From assembly GCF_023065955.2 (NCBI RefSeq), contig NW_026622997.1:5380001-5444000 (forward strand): a stretch of 64,000 bases of DNA, given 5' to 3'. How positions within the stretch are numbered: the stretch's first letter is position 1; every line of letters begins with the position of its first letter. The translations under genes and the position numbers were made by a program. Below are positions 12,801 to 27,800 of this stretch, in pieces. The notes under the pieces are model-generated. The model ran no database searches, was not told where the DNA came from, and worked only from the letters and a program-made list of their open reading frames with translations. The DNA comes from Ursus arctos (lineage: Eukaryota > Chordata > Mammalia > Carnivora > Ursidae).

Positions 12801-15800
12801 TGAACAACAAAATTCACAAACTTGATCTAATAGACATATATGGAATGTAGTATTCAAAACTGAAGGACGTGGTATTTTCAAGCAAGGGAGAATATTTAAG
12901 AAACTCATCGTGTATCAGCCTGCAAAGCAAGTCTCAACGAAGTAAAAAACATGACATTCTTTGACCTCAGCATAATTAAGTTAGAAATCTCTAACAAAGA
13001 GAAAACTAATTTCCAACATGAAAACTAATTGCTACCCACCCACCCACCCAATTTGGAAATTTAAAATCACACTCCTATATAGCTGTGTGTCAAAGAAAAA
13101 CTCACAATTAAAATTCGAAAATACAAAACAGAACTAAAATATCTTATATTAATCTGTGGGATATACCTAAGAGACAGAGGGACATTCATAGCCTTGAACA
13201 TTTATAGTAAAAAGGCAGAAAGGTTTGGAATCAATGAGTTACATAAACAAAACAATTAAGCGAAGTGCTCAAATTACTGTGACAGAAAACAAGGACATAA
13301 AAAGAGTAAAGCCAAAATTTGGTTCTTGAAAAGATTCTGATCAAGAAAAAAGACTAAAAATATTAAGTCCAGAAAGATATCATAACCTCAGATGTGGATG
13401 AAACTGAAATAATATGAAACTATTATAAAACAATTTTATGCCAATAAATTTAGAAATTTAGGTAAAATGGACAAAGTCCAAGAAAAATATAGACGACTAC
13501 AACTAACAAGACAAAACAGAAAACTTGAATGGTTCTTTAACCATTAAGGAAATTGAACCAACCATTAAAAATCACCTCACAAAGAAAAAACAAGAGAGTT
13601 CTTATAAATATTCAAAGAATAAATACTCCAATGTTATATAAACTCAGAGGAAGAAAAAAAGGAATAGGATTTTTAATACATTTTACAAATTAGCATAAGC
13701 TACATGCAGCAACATGGATAAATCTCAAAAATGATATTAGGAGAAAAAGCAAGGCAGAGAAAAATACATATCATATAATCCCATTTAGGCTATTTAAAAG
13801 TCAGAAACAGGTAATATTAAACAATGTATTATTTAGAAACCACAAAATGCAGAAGTGACAGTCCATAAGGGAAAATGGATGAGGCAGATGTCCAGGGCAC
13901 AAGGGATCCTGGGAATATGCTCCATTTCTTCAGCTTGGCAACAGGTGAACATGTGTTCATTTTATTATTATTCTATCTTATACCTACATAAGATTTAGTC
14001 TTTTGTAGAGATAAAAGCATTTAATATAAAAATATTTGAAAAGAATTTATAGTCTAGAAAAGAAGAACACCAATATTAAACTAATCATGATATAACGTGT
14101 TAAGATGTTATCTAGTGTTATAAACAAGGTATTATAGGAATAAAGAAGAGGATTTGATCCATTTTGCAGTTTGGAAAAAATGAATGAGAAGTCTTTCCAC
14201 AGGGTGAGACATCTGTATCTGAGATAGAATTTGAAAGATGATTAAGATTTTGTCAAGTTGGGGGGCGCCTAGGTGGCTCAGCTGTTAAGCGTCTGCCTTT
14301 GGCTTAGGTCATGATTCCAGGGTCCTGGGATCAAGCCCCACATCGGGCTCCCTGCTGGGCGGGAAGTCTGCTTCTTCCTCTCACACTCCCCCTGCTTGTG
14401 TTCCCTCTCTCGCTGTCTCTTTCTGTCAAATAAATAAATAAAATCTTAAAAAAAAAAAAAAAGATTTTGTCAAGTTGAGGTTGAGGAAAAGGTATTCCAG
14501 ACCAATAGAACAATACAAGCTACAGGTAAATGTTCTTAAAATAGAGACTGGTAAGCTGATGTTGAATGAATGTTTGTTGAAGGAATAGAAGACCTGACAA
14601 ATCGTATGAAATACTCAAGAAAAGATGAATGCCTAGATAACAGGATATTGGTAAGCAAAGAGGAGATGAATGGCGTAAGAGAAAGAAGTAAGGGTCCAGA
14701 TTTAAACAATATGAACATCATCAGGCTAAGGAGTTTAGGTTTTATTCCTCAGTCAATGAGAACACTGAAATGTGGGAAGGAGGAAGAATATAATCAGATC
14801 TGTATTTTTGAAACTCCATGGATAATGAGTTAAAGAGTGAAATTTAGAGCCTAAGCAAAGCATTTGGAGGAAGGCTTCTGCAATAGCACAAGGATCAGAT
14901 GATGAAAAAGAGCTGATCTTGGACAGGAAGAACAAATTAGGGAGGCAGAGACAGAAGATGGTTCAGGGGTTGAACCATCCATTCCTGAGGAATGAAGTCA
15001 AAGACAATTCCCAAGTCCCTGGCTTGCTGACTCTGTGACTACTGACCAAGGCAAGAAACACATAAAGCAAAGCTGATTTGGAAGAGGAAGGAGAACATGA
15101 CTTTGGTTTGGGTAAGTTGCTCTGAAATCCCAATGGCAATTTCTAGTGAAGATGTATGATAGGAAAGAGATCTGCAGCCTAGGAATGAAATACAAGTTAA
15201 AGATACAGATTTGGGACTCATGGGCACCACTGACAAATGAAGTAGTGGGAAGAGATGAGATCTCCTAAGGAAAACATAGAGTGTGTGAAGGGGAAACAAA
15301 GCACAGTGGTCCAGAGAACAGAAACAGTACAGGGACGGTAAAAGACAACTATTTAAGTTGTTGCATTGTACCTGCTCAGGTTCAAGGTTTTTGATTTAGG
15401 ACCCCACACAACATGCAACTGATGACCAATGGTCTTACTCACTTATTGCCTACACCTCCCCGACTTTCCAAAGAGACTTGGTGCCTTTCTCTCACCTCTG
15501 AAACAACCACTTTTCTGTGAAATCTTATATTCTTCCTTGCTTTGGGAAAGCTTTTCTGAATTACCTTCTGTACTGGGGAAGCAAATATTTTACTTTATAA
15601 ATTATAAAGTCCTTGTGTCCTTCCTACTATAGTATTTCTTTATGTCTGTTTCTGTTTTTCCCTTCCCATGTATACAAAGAACTTGAGGCAGTTAAATAGG
15701 GTCAGAAATTAATATTTAGTATGCAGGGACACATCTGTCTATAACCTATTAAACTCTAAAACACATTGATTTAAAAATGATGTATTATATAAAAATGGCC

Positions 15801-18800
15801 TCTAAACAAAATTTAGCTGGAGAAGAGAGGAGAAAAATAAAATATAAAAAGATAATACGGTGAGGACCCAAAACTATAGTCATTCACATCATATACTGAA
15901 TTCAAATGATTTCAAATGAAACTTAAGAATAATATACAATTAAGCTAAAAATAATCAAATATGTAAAATATGGTATATATGTATGGTTCAAGTGACACAA
16001 AAATCTTTAAAATTGATTGTTGTATGTAAAGGATCTTCCCTGGACATGTGAAAAAAAGAAGCTGCCCTCTCCCCACCTACCATGTCAAAATTTCTGGAAG
16101 AGATTTAGGTGCATAAAATAAAATATCAATCAAGAATTTAATGGCCAACTTATTTAACGACTACAGTCCCAAGTCAGTCAAAAATCTACAACTATACAAA
16201 CTCTAAATTAAATGGTTGCTTTTTAGACTGGGACAGGTTAAAATAACATTTTATATATGAAAACAATTCCTTGGAATTATATAATGATAGCTACAATAAA
16301 ATTATGTACTGAAGTGTGTTAACCATATAGCTCTGGGTTTCCCTTCTAAAAGGTCTCAAGAATTAATGACTTGTGGCAAATTTGGTTTGCATACTTAAAA
16401 TGAAAAACACGATTTCCTTAACCCTCTAAATACCTTTAAAATGAACTCTACTAGAATATCAACAGTCAATGAACATATGAAAAAGTGTTAACCTACCAAA
16501 TAGGGAAAGGCATGCAAATTAAAACATCATGAAAGAGTATTTTTATCTATCAGATGAAAATATTATCATCAGCAATGATGACCAAAATGTGATGAAACCA
16601 GCAACATTTACCAAGAGTCTTTAGAGCTCTAATTCTACTTCTAGGAATCAACTTTGAGACAGGAATAAAACATGCGATCAAAGATTATCTTCACCTCTCA
16701 GTAACAAAAACAAAAAAACCTTAAGGTTCCCAGTAGGAAAAAGTTAAAAAAAAAAAAAAGGTACATTTACATTAGCAGCTGTTATAAGCCGTAAAACTCA
16801 CATCTACATGTTTAACAAAGGTGTTCACAACAGACTAGTCAACAGAAAAAGATGCCTCTAATGTAAAACTGAATTCAGAAAAATGTTTCATATTTTTATA
16901 ACATAATACATATAGGTATATGGCATATATACTGATTACTATAAATACTAAAATATAATAGTGTTTATCTTTGGTGCATTATAGATAATTTTAAAAAGTT
17001 TTTTAGACTTTTCAGTATTTCTCCTTTTAAAAAATAATGATTGGATCTTACTTTTATAAGCAGGAGAAAAATGCATGACTGGGAAAAAAAACATTTCCAG
17101 GACTTGAGATAAAACGAAATGGAACTGGCACTGCAAATGGAAATGCATGGAAATGACAGGGGACTTACTGCTGGCACTTGCAATGTGGGATCAATATAGC
17201 ACAAAGTCCTCGTAAGGCTTAATAATGGGGCTTATTTTACGGGAGGTATCCTGTAGGGCAAGATGAGTTTGATACTCTGATCTCATGAATTACCATTTAA
17301 TGTTGAGTTATGAAGTCCAAAACGACATACATGAACCAACCTGCTTCACATCCTATTTCTTTGGTTTATTTTCATGGGAACAATTTCATTCTTTACTTTC
17401 AGATGTATGGTGCTGGGCCAGAAATCCATTCTAGATTCAGAATGAGAACACTTAATTTTGAGTTCTGCCTTGCTCTTCTACTGACAGGTCAAGTCATGAA
17501 CCTCTCTGAGCATCCTTCCACAGGAAAAAAATGGAGTTAATGGTACTTTCCTTAATTACTTCACAGGGTTATTTGCATTAAAAAATGTATTTATGTATTA
17601 TGAGGGGCACCTGGGTGGCTCAGTCAGTTAAGCATCCAATTCTTCATTTCAGCACAGGTCATGATCTCAGGGTTCTGGGATTGAGCCCTGCATCAGTGGG
17701 AAGTCTGCTTATCTCCCTCTCCCTCTGCCCCTCCTCCTGCTCTCTCTCTTTAAAATAAATTACTCTTTAAAAAATGTATATATGAAATCATGCTAGCTTT
17801 ACATGATCATTAGTCATTAAATTTTAATGAGCTCCTAAAACACATAGTTATCTGTGTACTGCTCCTACACTAAAATTAATTCTACTTTTGAAGAGGAGGA
17901 TCAAGATGAAGGGAATTAACAACTGGCCATTTTCATGCTTCTATTGGTAGAAATACCAATAAGAAAGCAGGAGGAAATATACCTAGAAGAACCCTTGGTA
18001 AACCACCAAATCCTACCTGGAAAGAGATCTGAGAGAATGCCTAATGTCTGGTGACACTAAGTTAGAAGCCCCCAATCAGCAATTATTTCCAAGAGCAGAA
18101 ACAGAGTGACAGAATGGATAACAAACTATTTCTGTGAACAAGGTGTCCTCACAGTTTTTCTGGGATCTATGCCTCTAGAGATTTATTTGAAAAGGGAACT
18201 ATGAAAAATAGTGGTAGTTGGCAGTATTTCTCCATTAATGCAAGAAAGAGATTTTACTTGGTTGGCATCATGCAATTAATGGATTCACTCATAATAAATA
18301 GAATCAGCACAAATGCTATCATCTAAATCTAGTTCACTGATTCATTTACTATGCAACTAAATGATTTAAAATATTTAATGTCAATTATTTAAAAATCCTA
18401 ATTCTGAGTGTGAAAAACAGTCCACCATTTATTCTAAGCTTTACCTCCAGATCCAACATATTACCTTGGTTTCAAAATGATATCAACTCTCTCTCTATAT
18501 CTCTAAAATAAATAAATAGATCTTTTTTAAAAGGGGGGGGGTGCCTGGGTGGCATGGTCAGTTAGGTGTCCAACTCTTGGCTTCGGCTCAGGTCATGATC
18601 TCGGGAAATGGGATCAAGCCCCAGGACAGGCTCCTCGCTCAGTGCAGAGTCTGCTTGAGACTCTCTCTCCCTCTGCCCTTCCCCCCACTCTCTCTCTTTC
18701 GAATATATAAATAAATCTTTGAAAACAAATGATATCAACAAGACTAGGAAGGATATCAAAGCCTACTTGTATGTCAACTTCATTCTATTTCTTTATGATG

Positions 18801-21800
18801 TAAACTGAAGCAACAGTTACTACTTATAACTTTGTAAAAACCTAAAGAGAACCAAACTTCCTCCTTCTCTTATATGCAATTACTAATCATTTCACATATT
18901 TTTAAATAATTAAAAAAACTGTTAATAAATATATTTGTGTCACTATTGTTACTGCACAAAAACAAAGTGCTCACTTTCTACAAATACTAATTCTTTACTG
19001 CAAGGAGCACCTTGCAATTCTCAACACAAAAATTTCTGGAAATAAACTCAACATTTGGCCCTACAGCCTTAAGTCACATTTCTCATCAGGATGATTAATC
19101 TTTACGAAAAGGCAGGAAAACAAGACAGAGCCACCCACTTTGACATTTTCATTCTTTGAAAAAAAAAATCCATTTCTAGTTCACAAACCATAACTATCAT
19201 TTGTAAAAAGTATGCAATCCATCAAGAGTACTTTTTGATTATAAAGATTAACAAGATCATTATCATTCTTATTTTTTGCACTGAGAAAACTGTAAAAGTG
19301 GTTCTAGCTTAGTTTTACTTAGAAATCTGATAAACCTTTGCCCAAGAACCAACCTTTAATTAGAAGGTTGCTTCATTTTTTCCTTCTCTGCTTACTTGAA
19401 AAAAATATAAACAAAGTATAACATCTAAAGAAAAACCTACTCCATTGAATTTTACAGCACTCATTTTTTTTTAAAAGATTTTATTTATTTATTAGACAGA
19501 GAGACAGCCAGGGAGAGGGAACCCAGGCAGGGGGAGTGGGAGAGGGAGAAGCAGGCTCCCAGTGGAGGAGCCTGATGTGGGGCTCGATCCCAGGACTCCG
19601 GGATCACGCCCTGAGCTGAAGGCAGATGCTTAACGACTGAACCACCCAGGCGCCCCTACAGCACTCATTTTTGTCCAGCTTTGCTACATCCGTGGATTAG
19701 AGAGTGGAGAGCATGTATTTCTCAGGTCAGTTATTAAGCCTCCCATAGCTGTTATAAGTCACTCTCATGTGTGTGTCTTTGTCTGTGTGTCTCTGTGCTT
19801 GAGCACTTGTGCCCATGCTTAAGTAGTAAAAAGCAAAAGCATCATTGTGGTAATTTGGAAAGGGGGAGAAGAAGAAGAGGTGCGAGTAAGCAGGAAGATG
19901 TGATTTATCTGCAGGCTCAGGGAGTTTGTTGTTGGCTCTAAAGTAAAAGTTTTAACCTGAAAGGAGCCAAATTTGAGATGATTCTTAAAGATTTGGGTTT
20001 GATGCCTTTCTATTTCCTTCCCTTACTTTGAGCAGCTTTGGTGGGGAGTAAATCAGCTTTTGCCTTGAGAAACTTTGATCTAGAGAAAAGAAGAGAATAT
20101 TAAATCAGTGAATCAAGGTGAGAAGAGCAGGAATCATTCAAAGCCAGGGTGGGGTGAAGATGGGGAAGATAGAGGGGTGTGCGGAGGGTAAGGACAGAAA
20201 AGTATAGGAAAAGTAAAAAAGAGAGGGTACTAAGACAATAGTTTGGAAACTAAATGGATAAAACAACCAACTTGTTCATTTAACATAATTCATTTACCTG
20301 TGTTATTTTCTCTATTCCCTGGAAGTTGTGCTTTTCAAAATGTTCCACTATATTTAGGAAGGTGTGACGTTCTAGGTAGCAGCAGTTACTTAGGACTATC
20401 AGAAGTCTCTGTTCCTAAAAGCAAAACAAATGTTTAGAAAATGACATTTATAGTAACAAACTGGGTAACACTTATCATTTATTAAATTTAATTATAATCT
20501 CCTCATGTTTAATATCAGTATTCAATGTTTTGTTTTTCTTGGTCTCCTTTTTCCCCAATAATAATATAGAGAGAAACAATGTAATTCTATAATTCTATAT
20601 TCTATAACTGCTTGTTATTACATAATGCACTAAAGAATCAAATAATGCTGCCTTTGAAATTTAATAGCTGTATGGAAAAAGAGCTAATGACTAAGGTAGG
20701 ATCAGCTGTTGTTCTTGTGAAAGCGGTTTACTTTACTGGTTATTCTACCTAATATTTTTTGCAGCAAAAAAAGCTATAAAAATGGATATTTTAAAATAAT
20801 TACAAAAACTGCAAAAATTCGTAGAAAATAATTCATAAATTTTTCATAACTTGAAAGAGAATTATAATGCCAGCCATACGATGGGCTCCTCCCAAAAACT
20901 GGGCCGTCACAGACGCATTTTATGTAGAATAGTTTCCCTCTTAAGGGGAGTGATGGGACACAGGGAACTCTCCCATAGTGTCGGTTATGAAGAGGACTAG
21001 AATATGAATTCTATGTTCTCCAGGGTTCTAGCCACTTTAAGGTAATTGCTTATTAAAATTACCAGACCCCAAGGCTGATGAATAAACATCATTTTACAGT
21101 TCAGAAGAACTACTCTTATAAACAAAATTCCAGGAATGGCAGTTATCATCACTGCTGTGGCTCACCAAGAACACTCTCCCATGCCCTCTCAGTGTGAGAG
21201 CATTCTCTAGAACAACAGTGACTAATTAAGAGCTTTGCTTTAAGATCTCTTGACTAAACACTAAGGCAAAACTACTTTCCAGGAAAAATTTTAAGCCATA
21301 TTTTGCTTACTGTTTTGTATATAACTTATGTTAAAAGGAATATAATAAATGAGGAAAATAAATAGATCCCTATCTTGAGGTACACTCTGAACTCAGTTGC
21401 CCAGTACAGCTTGTATCTCCCAATAATTTCATTTAGATCCATCAAAAATTTTAAAACTTTTTAAATTTTTTTATTTAAAATATTATTATCTTTATTGCTG
21501 GCACAGTGTGGCCTATTCAATGCCCTTTTTGGTCATCAACAAATATAATTAAAGGGTAAGGAGTTATTAAAGTACCTTCAAACAAATGAGAGGTTGTGAA
21601 TGGCCTTGAATTAATCTATGGATGGGAAATAAATTATGAAACAAGGAAAACAGGGTTCTGTTATACACATCATTCCTCCACATTTTGTGAATAAATGGCA
21701 AGTGAGAACCAGAAAGAAAGCAGCACTGCATAGGCACACGGGCCAGTCTGGGGAAGGGGTATATTCCCTTTGTCCCATACCTGGTATTACCATTATGTGG

Positions 21801-24800
21801 TCCTCATAAAGAACGTGAAATAAAGTAAGCCACTCTAAACATGCTGCACTGTGCAAAAATCTCAACTGGTTTTTCAGTTATAAGATCAATCCTCAATTAT
21901 CTTTTCCTCCAAATATTAACCTTATAGTCTAACAGACCCCCTGAGCCTGCTGTATCTTCTTTGCCCTGTTAATTAACTCTCTTTGATTTTTCTTCCTGTA
22001 GTCTGCATTGTTCTTCCCCCAAAATGGAAAAATAATTTGAGTGATTTGAAGTCTTACTCTTGGTAATTGTATTTTTCTTTCCAAATCTAACCAATCAGAA
22101 GTGAAAGTGGGAAGAATAATTGAACACTACAATAATCAAATTCTTAAACTTTAATGATTAAAAGCTTATTAGCAACTTAGATGAATATGTATGTTTGAAA
22201 ATAACTCAACCTATCAAAGGTAGTACTTGCTGATTATGTGTTATTTCAATTATTTCTCACAGAATCTCTGAGATGTAGACATTACCATCCCAATTTTGTC
22301 CAGGAGAAAACTGGACACCTCAATGACATGCCCAAGATTATTCAGTTAGTAAGACGAAGACCAGGAAGCAAAGTTAGTTATCTTCTGGCGCCAAACCTGG
22401 ACGTCTATCTTACCATAACTGCCTCTCTGCTGAATAATGGAATAAGACCCTAAGAAGACCTCAATAATCTGGGTCAAATCTAATGAGATATCCTTCAAAT
22501 GCAGAGAAACACAGAAATTGAATTTGGTACCAAATGAACAATTTTAGGGAGTAAAATGGAAGAGATAAGGTCCTGTGACTGGGAGAAGCAAGTATAAAAC
22601 ACCTGGGGGGTGGCTGACAGTAAGCTCAATGTGAGTCAATAGAAATGTAATTTAAGGTATAGTTCTGGCTTCTTCCCAGTTGCCAGGGCCACATCAGAGT
22701 CCTGTACTCCCACTGTTGAAAAAGGACAGACGTAGACTAAGAGAAGAACCACTGCCGTATGGGGTAGGAAGTGCCTAAAAGATTTAGGGTGTTAGCTAAG
22801 AGAAATGAAGATTCCAAGCCCACACAAACAAGTGTTTTCAAACACTGAAAAGACTGTCATGTAGAAATTAGGATTGCTCTAAAGGACAGAGAAAAAAGCA
22901 CAGTTAGCCCAATAGCTCGTAAGGCCGTTCTCAATTTAGAAGGCTCTTTCCTCCAGCCTGTGTCTTTCTCTAGTCTACTATGTTCACAGTGCAAAGAATG
23001 GGCTAAACTCACAACACCAACTTCCTCAGCTCCTATCTGATGTTGATCCAGTGCACACAGATAGCCCACTAGCAATCCACTAATATGCTTCTTTCTTTTT
23101 TTCAAAGATTTTATTTATTTATTTGACAGAGAGAGAGAGACAGCCAGCAAGAGACGGAGCACAAGCAGGGGGGGGTGGGAGAGGAAGAAGCAGGCTCCCA
23201 GCGGAGGAGCCTGACGCGGGGCTCAATCCCAGAACGCCGGGATCACGCCCTGAGCTGAAGGCAGATGCTTAACGACTGAGCCACCCAGGTGCCCCTGATA
23301 TGCTTCTCCTACATTAACAAATGACCACCTAACTGCCCAGCCCAAAACACTCCAGTTTTCATCTGACCCCACCTGATCTTTTTTTTTTTTTTATTATGTT
23401 AGTCACCCACCTGATCTTCTACCAGTCTGCAATACTGATACACACTCCTTTGTTTAAATGATCTTTTCCATCTCTCTCAGGAACACTGTTCCGTCTGGAT
23501 TTTCTTCTCTCTCTCTTTCTCTCCCTCTCTCAGATTATTCTTTTTTGGGAACTTTGAGGCTCTCTGTTTCTGGCCATCCCTTAAATACTGGTACCCCCCA
23601 ATATTATTTTTATATATTTGGCCCTCCTCTCATTCTACTAGTATTTTTCCTAGTATACTCATCCACTCCCGGGCCTTATATTGCTTATACAGTTTACCCC
23701 TGAACAACACAGGTTTGAAACGCACTGGTCCATTTATATGCAAATTTTTTTGATACATACAGTACAATATTGTAAATGTATTTTCTCTTCCTCGTGACTT
23801 TGGTTAACATTGTTTCTCTAACTTACTTTATTGTAATACAGCATATAATAATAACATACAAAACGTGTTAGTTGCCTGTTATTGGTAAGGCTTTTGCTCA
23901 ACAGACTATTGGTAGTTAAGTTTAAGGGGAATCAAAAGTTGCACGTGGATTTTCGGCTGAACAGGGCATCGATGCCCCTAACCCCCTCATCGCTCAAGGG
24001 TCAACTTTATATTACTGGTTCAGAAATCTGTATCTAGATTTCCCTCCTGGGGTCCAGACAAGTATGTCTAACCACCCATTAAATATTTCTGCTTGAATGT
24101 CACTCATTTAATATATCTGGTCCCAAAATGAATTTTTAATCTTTCCTAATATAACAAATTCCTTATTTAGAAATTCACACTTATAATAACTGTGGGAATG
24201 ATACAGGGCAGGAAATTTTGGTCATACGCTTTCTTTCTTGAGAAATACACATACATATATACATACATACATGTACACACACACATGATACGTGTGTGAT
24301 ACAGCCTTAAGCAAATGACAAACCAGAGAGGGTTATTTTTTTTTAAGACAGATGGGTTTGGATTTCAAGAGCTGAATTTATAAATGCATATATACAAATA
24401 CATATTTTATATGTATGAATAAAGTATGTGTGTGAATCATCCCTAAAGACATGTACATGCTAAAAGAAAGATGTAAGTGGACATATATAAAAGGTGGCAT
24501 GGCTTTGTTTTTGCCACAGAACTTTATGTTCAAATGAAATGCTAGCAGGGAACTTACAGAAATAAAACAGAGAAAAGCAGAGCTTCTCTAGTTGGAGAGG
24601 AAAACTATGGGGAGATGGGCCCGTCTTCTGCTTCCTCTCCAACCTTCAAACACCAGGGAACCGCTCAGGCACCTATTTCACACTCACGAACTTGCACGAT
24701 GCAGGGAGTAGACAGAACTACTTAAGTTATAACTTCGACTAAAAAGTTTTTAAGTTGTGGAATACATAGAAAATTATATTTTTCCTAAAATTTTCACAAA

Positions 24801-27800
24801 ACAAAACATAGCTCCAAATTATAGAATAGTATACTACAGCAGGAATACAATAGCAGTCAAAGTAATTTAGAATGATTTATAAGTCTGGTATGTTTAGCTT
24901 TCTATTTATCATCTTACTTACAGAAGTCAAACTGAAGTCTTCATGGATACTTCCAAACAAATCTGGAGAAGATACATCAATGGAAAGACTAAACACAGAA
25001 GCAAGTAGGAGAACAGTGACAATTAAAGCACTAAAATTAACAATGTTACTCTAACATTGTATATCTATCACAACTCAATAAAAAAATGTAGTGAACTTTA
25101 TATAAACTTAACTTCAAAATCTCTGGTCAAAAATCACATAACTCTGTTCTTCGTATTTAACAATTAACAGCTCAAAGTAGACACTATAGGCTATCTATTA
25201 ATATAGGCCATATGACATTTGGGTCTTCTTGATACTCAATTAAATTTTATAAAAATCACCAAAGGGGTGATTTTTAAATCACCTAATAATTTAATTTTTA
25301 GGTACAGACTCAAATTAATTGAAATGTTTTTGACTATCAGAATCTCCAGAGGGCTTTTTCAAGTTCCTTTTCATAATAAACCACTTACAGGTGAGCTGAG
25401 TTAGGAAATTAGCTAATAACCAACAAGTGACCAAAGACACAAAATTGCAGGGGAGGAAATGCTAGAATCTACTGATCAATTGATATAATAGAATGCTAAT
25501 ATACACTTTAGCAGGAATTCTTTTCCTTAAACCTAACCAATGGAACAGAAATAAAGTTCAGAAATATAGAGAAAACCCCAAAGACTCCACCAAAAAACTA
25601 CTAGAACTAATAAATGAATTCAGTAAAGTTGCAGGATAGAAAATCAATGTACAGAAATCCGTTGCATTTCAATACACCTATAATGAAGCAGCAGAAAGAG
25701 AAATTAAGAAAAAAATCCCATGTACAACTGCACCAAAAATAATAAAATACCTAGGAATAAACCTAACTGAACAGGTGAAAGATCTGTACATTGAAAACTA
25801 TAAAACACAGATGAAAGAAATTAAAGATGAACAAAAAAATGGAAAGACATTCCATGCTTATGGATTGGAAGAACAAATATTGTTAAAATGTCTATATTAA
25901 CCAATGCAATCTACGCTTTTAATGCAATCCCTATCAAAATACCAATGGCATTGTTCACAGAACTAGAACAAGCCATCCTAAAATTTGTATGGAAGCACGA
26001 AAGACCCCAAATAGCCAAAGCAATCTTGACAAGAAAAGCAAAGCTGGAGGTATCACAATTCTAGACTTCAAGTTATATTACAAAGCTGTAGTGATCAAGA
26101 CTGTATGGTACTGGCACCAAAATGGACACATGGATCAATGAAACAGAACAGAAAACCAAGAATAAACTGATATCATATGGTCACTTAATCTTTTTTTTTT
26201 TTAAAAAGATTTTATTTATTTATTTGACAGAGAGAGAGAGAGAGAGGGAACACAAGCAGGGGGAGTGGGAGAGGGAGAAGGAGGTTTCCCGCTGAGAAGG
26301 GCTTGATCCTAGGACCGTGGGATCCCAATGCGGGGCTTGATCCCAGGACCCTGGGATCATGACCTGAGCTGAAGGCAGATGCTTAACGACTGAGTCACCA
26401 AGGCGCCCCTGGTCACTTAAATCTTTGACAAAGCAGGGAAGAATATGCAATTTGAAAAGGACAGTCAACAAAGGTGTTGGGAAAACTGGACAGCAACATT
26501 CAAAAGAAAGAAACTGGACCACTTTACTACACCATGTACAAAAATAAATTCAAAATGGATTAAAGACGTAAATGTGAGACCTGAAGCCGTAAGAATCCTA
26601 GAACAGAACACAGGCAGTAACCTCTTTGACACCGGCCGAGCAACTTTTTCTAGATAACTTCCCTGATGCAAGGGAAACAAAAGCAAAAATCAACCACTGG
26701 GACTACATCAAAATAAAAAGCTTCTGCACAGCGAAGAAAACAATCAGCAAAACTAAAATGCAACCTACAAAATGAGAGACGATATTTACAAATGACACAT
26801 CCAATAAAGAGTTAGTATCCAAAACATATAAAGAAATTGCAAAATTTGACACCCAAAGAACAAATAATCCAATTTAAAAATGAGCAGAACACATGAACAG
26901 GCATTTCTCCAAAAGACATCCAGACTGCCAACAGACACATGAAAAGCTGTTTACCATCACTCATGATCAGGGAAATGCAAATCAAAGATACAATGAGATA
27001 CCACCTCACACCTGTTAGAATGGCTAAAATCAACAATATAAGAAACATTAGGTGTTGGCAAGGATGTAGAGAAAAAAGAACGCTCATGCACTGTTAGTGG
27101 GAATACAAATTGGTACAGCCAGTGTGGAAAAGAGTATGGAGGTTCCACAGAAAGTTAAAAATAGAACTACCCTATGATGCAGCAATAGCACTACTAAGCT
27201 CTTTCCCCCAAAGGATACAAAAATACTGATTTAAAGGGACACATGCATCGTGATGTTTATAGCACATTGTCAACAATATCAAATTATGGAAGGAGCCCAA
27301 GTGTCCATCGACTGATGAATGGATAAAGAAGATGTGGTGTGTGTGTGTATATATATGTATATGTATATATACGTAATGGATTATTACTCAGCCAAAAAAA
27401 GAATGAAATCTTGCCATTTGCAACAACATGGATAAAGCTAAAGAGTGTTATGCTAAGTGAAATAAGTCAGTCAGAGAGAGACAAATACCATATGATTTCA
27501 CTCATATGTGGAATTTAAGAAACAAAATGAACAGACAATGGGAAAAAGAGAGAGAGAGAAACAAACCAAGAAACAGACTCTTAATTTTAGAGAAATGATG
27601 GTTATCAGAGGGGAGAGGGTGGGGAATGGGTAAAATAGGTAATGGGGATTAAGGAGGGCACTTGTTGTGATGAGCATGAGTGGTGTACGGAACTGTCAAA
27701 TCACTATGTTGTGCACCTAAAACTAATGTAACACAGTATGTGGAGGTTAAAATAAAAAAAGAAAAGTTCAGAAATATGTAGCACTATGTATCAGAATTCA

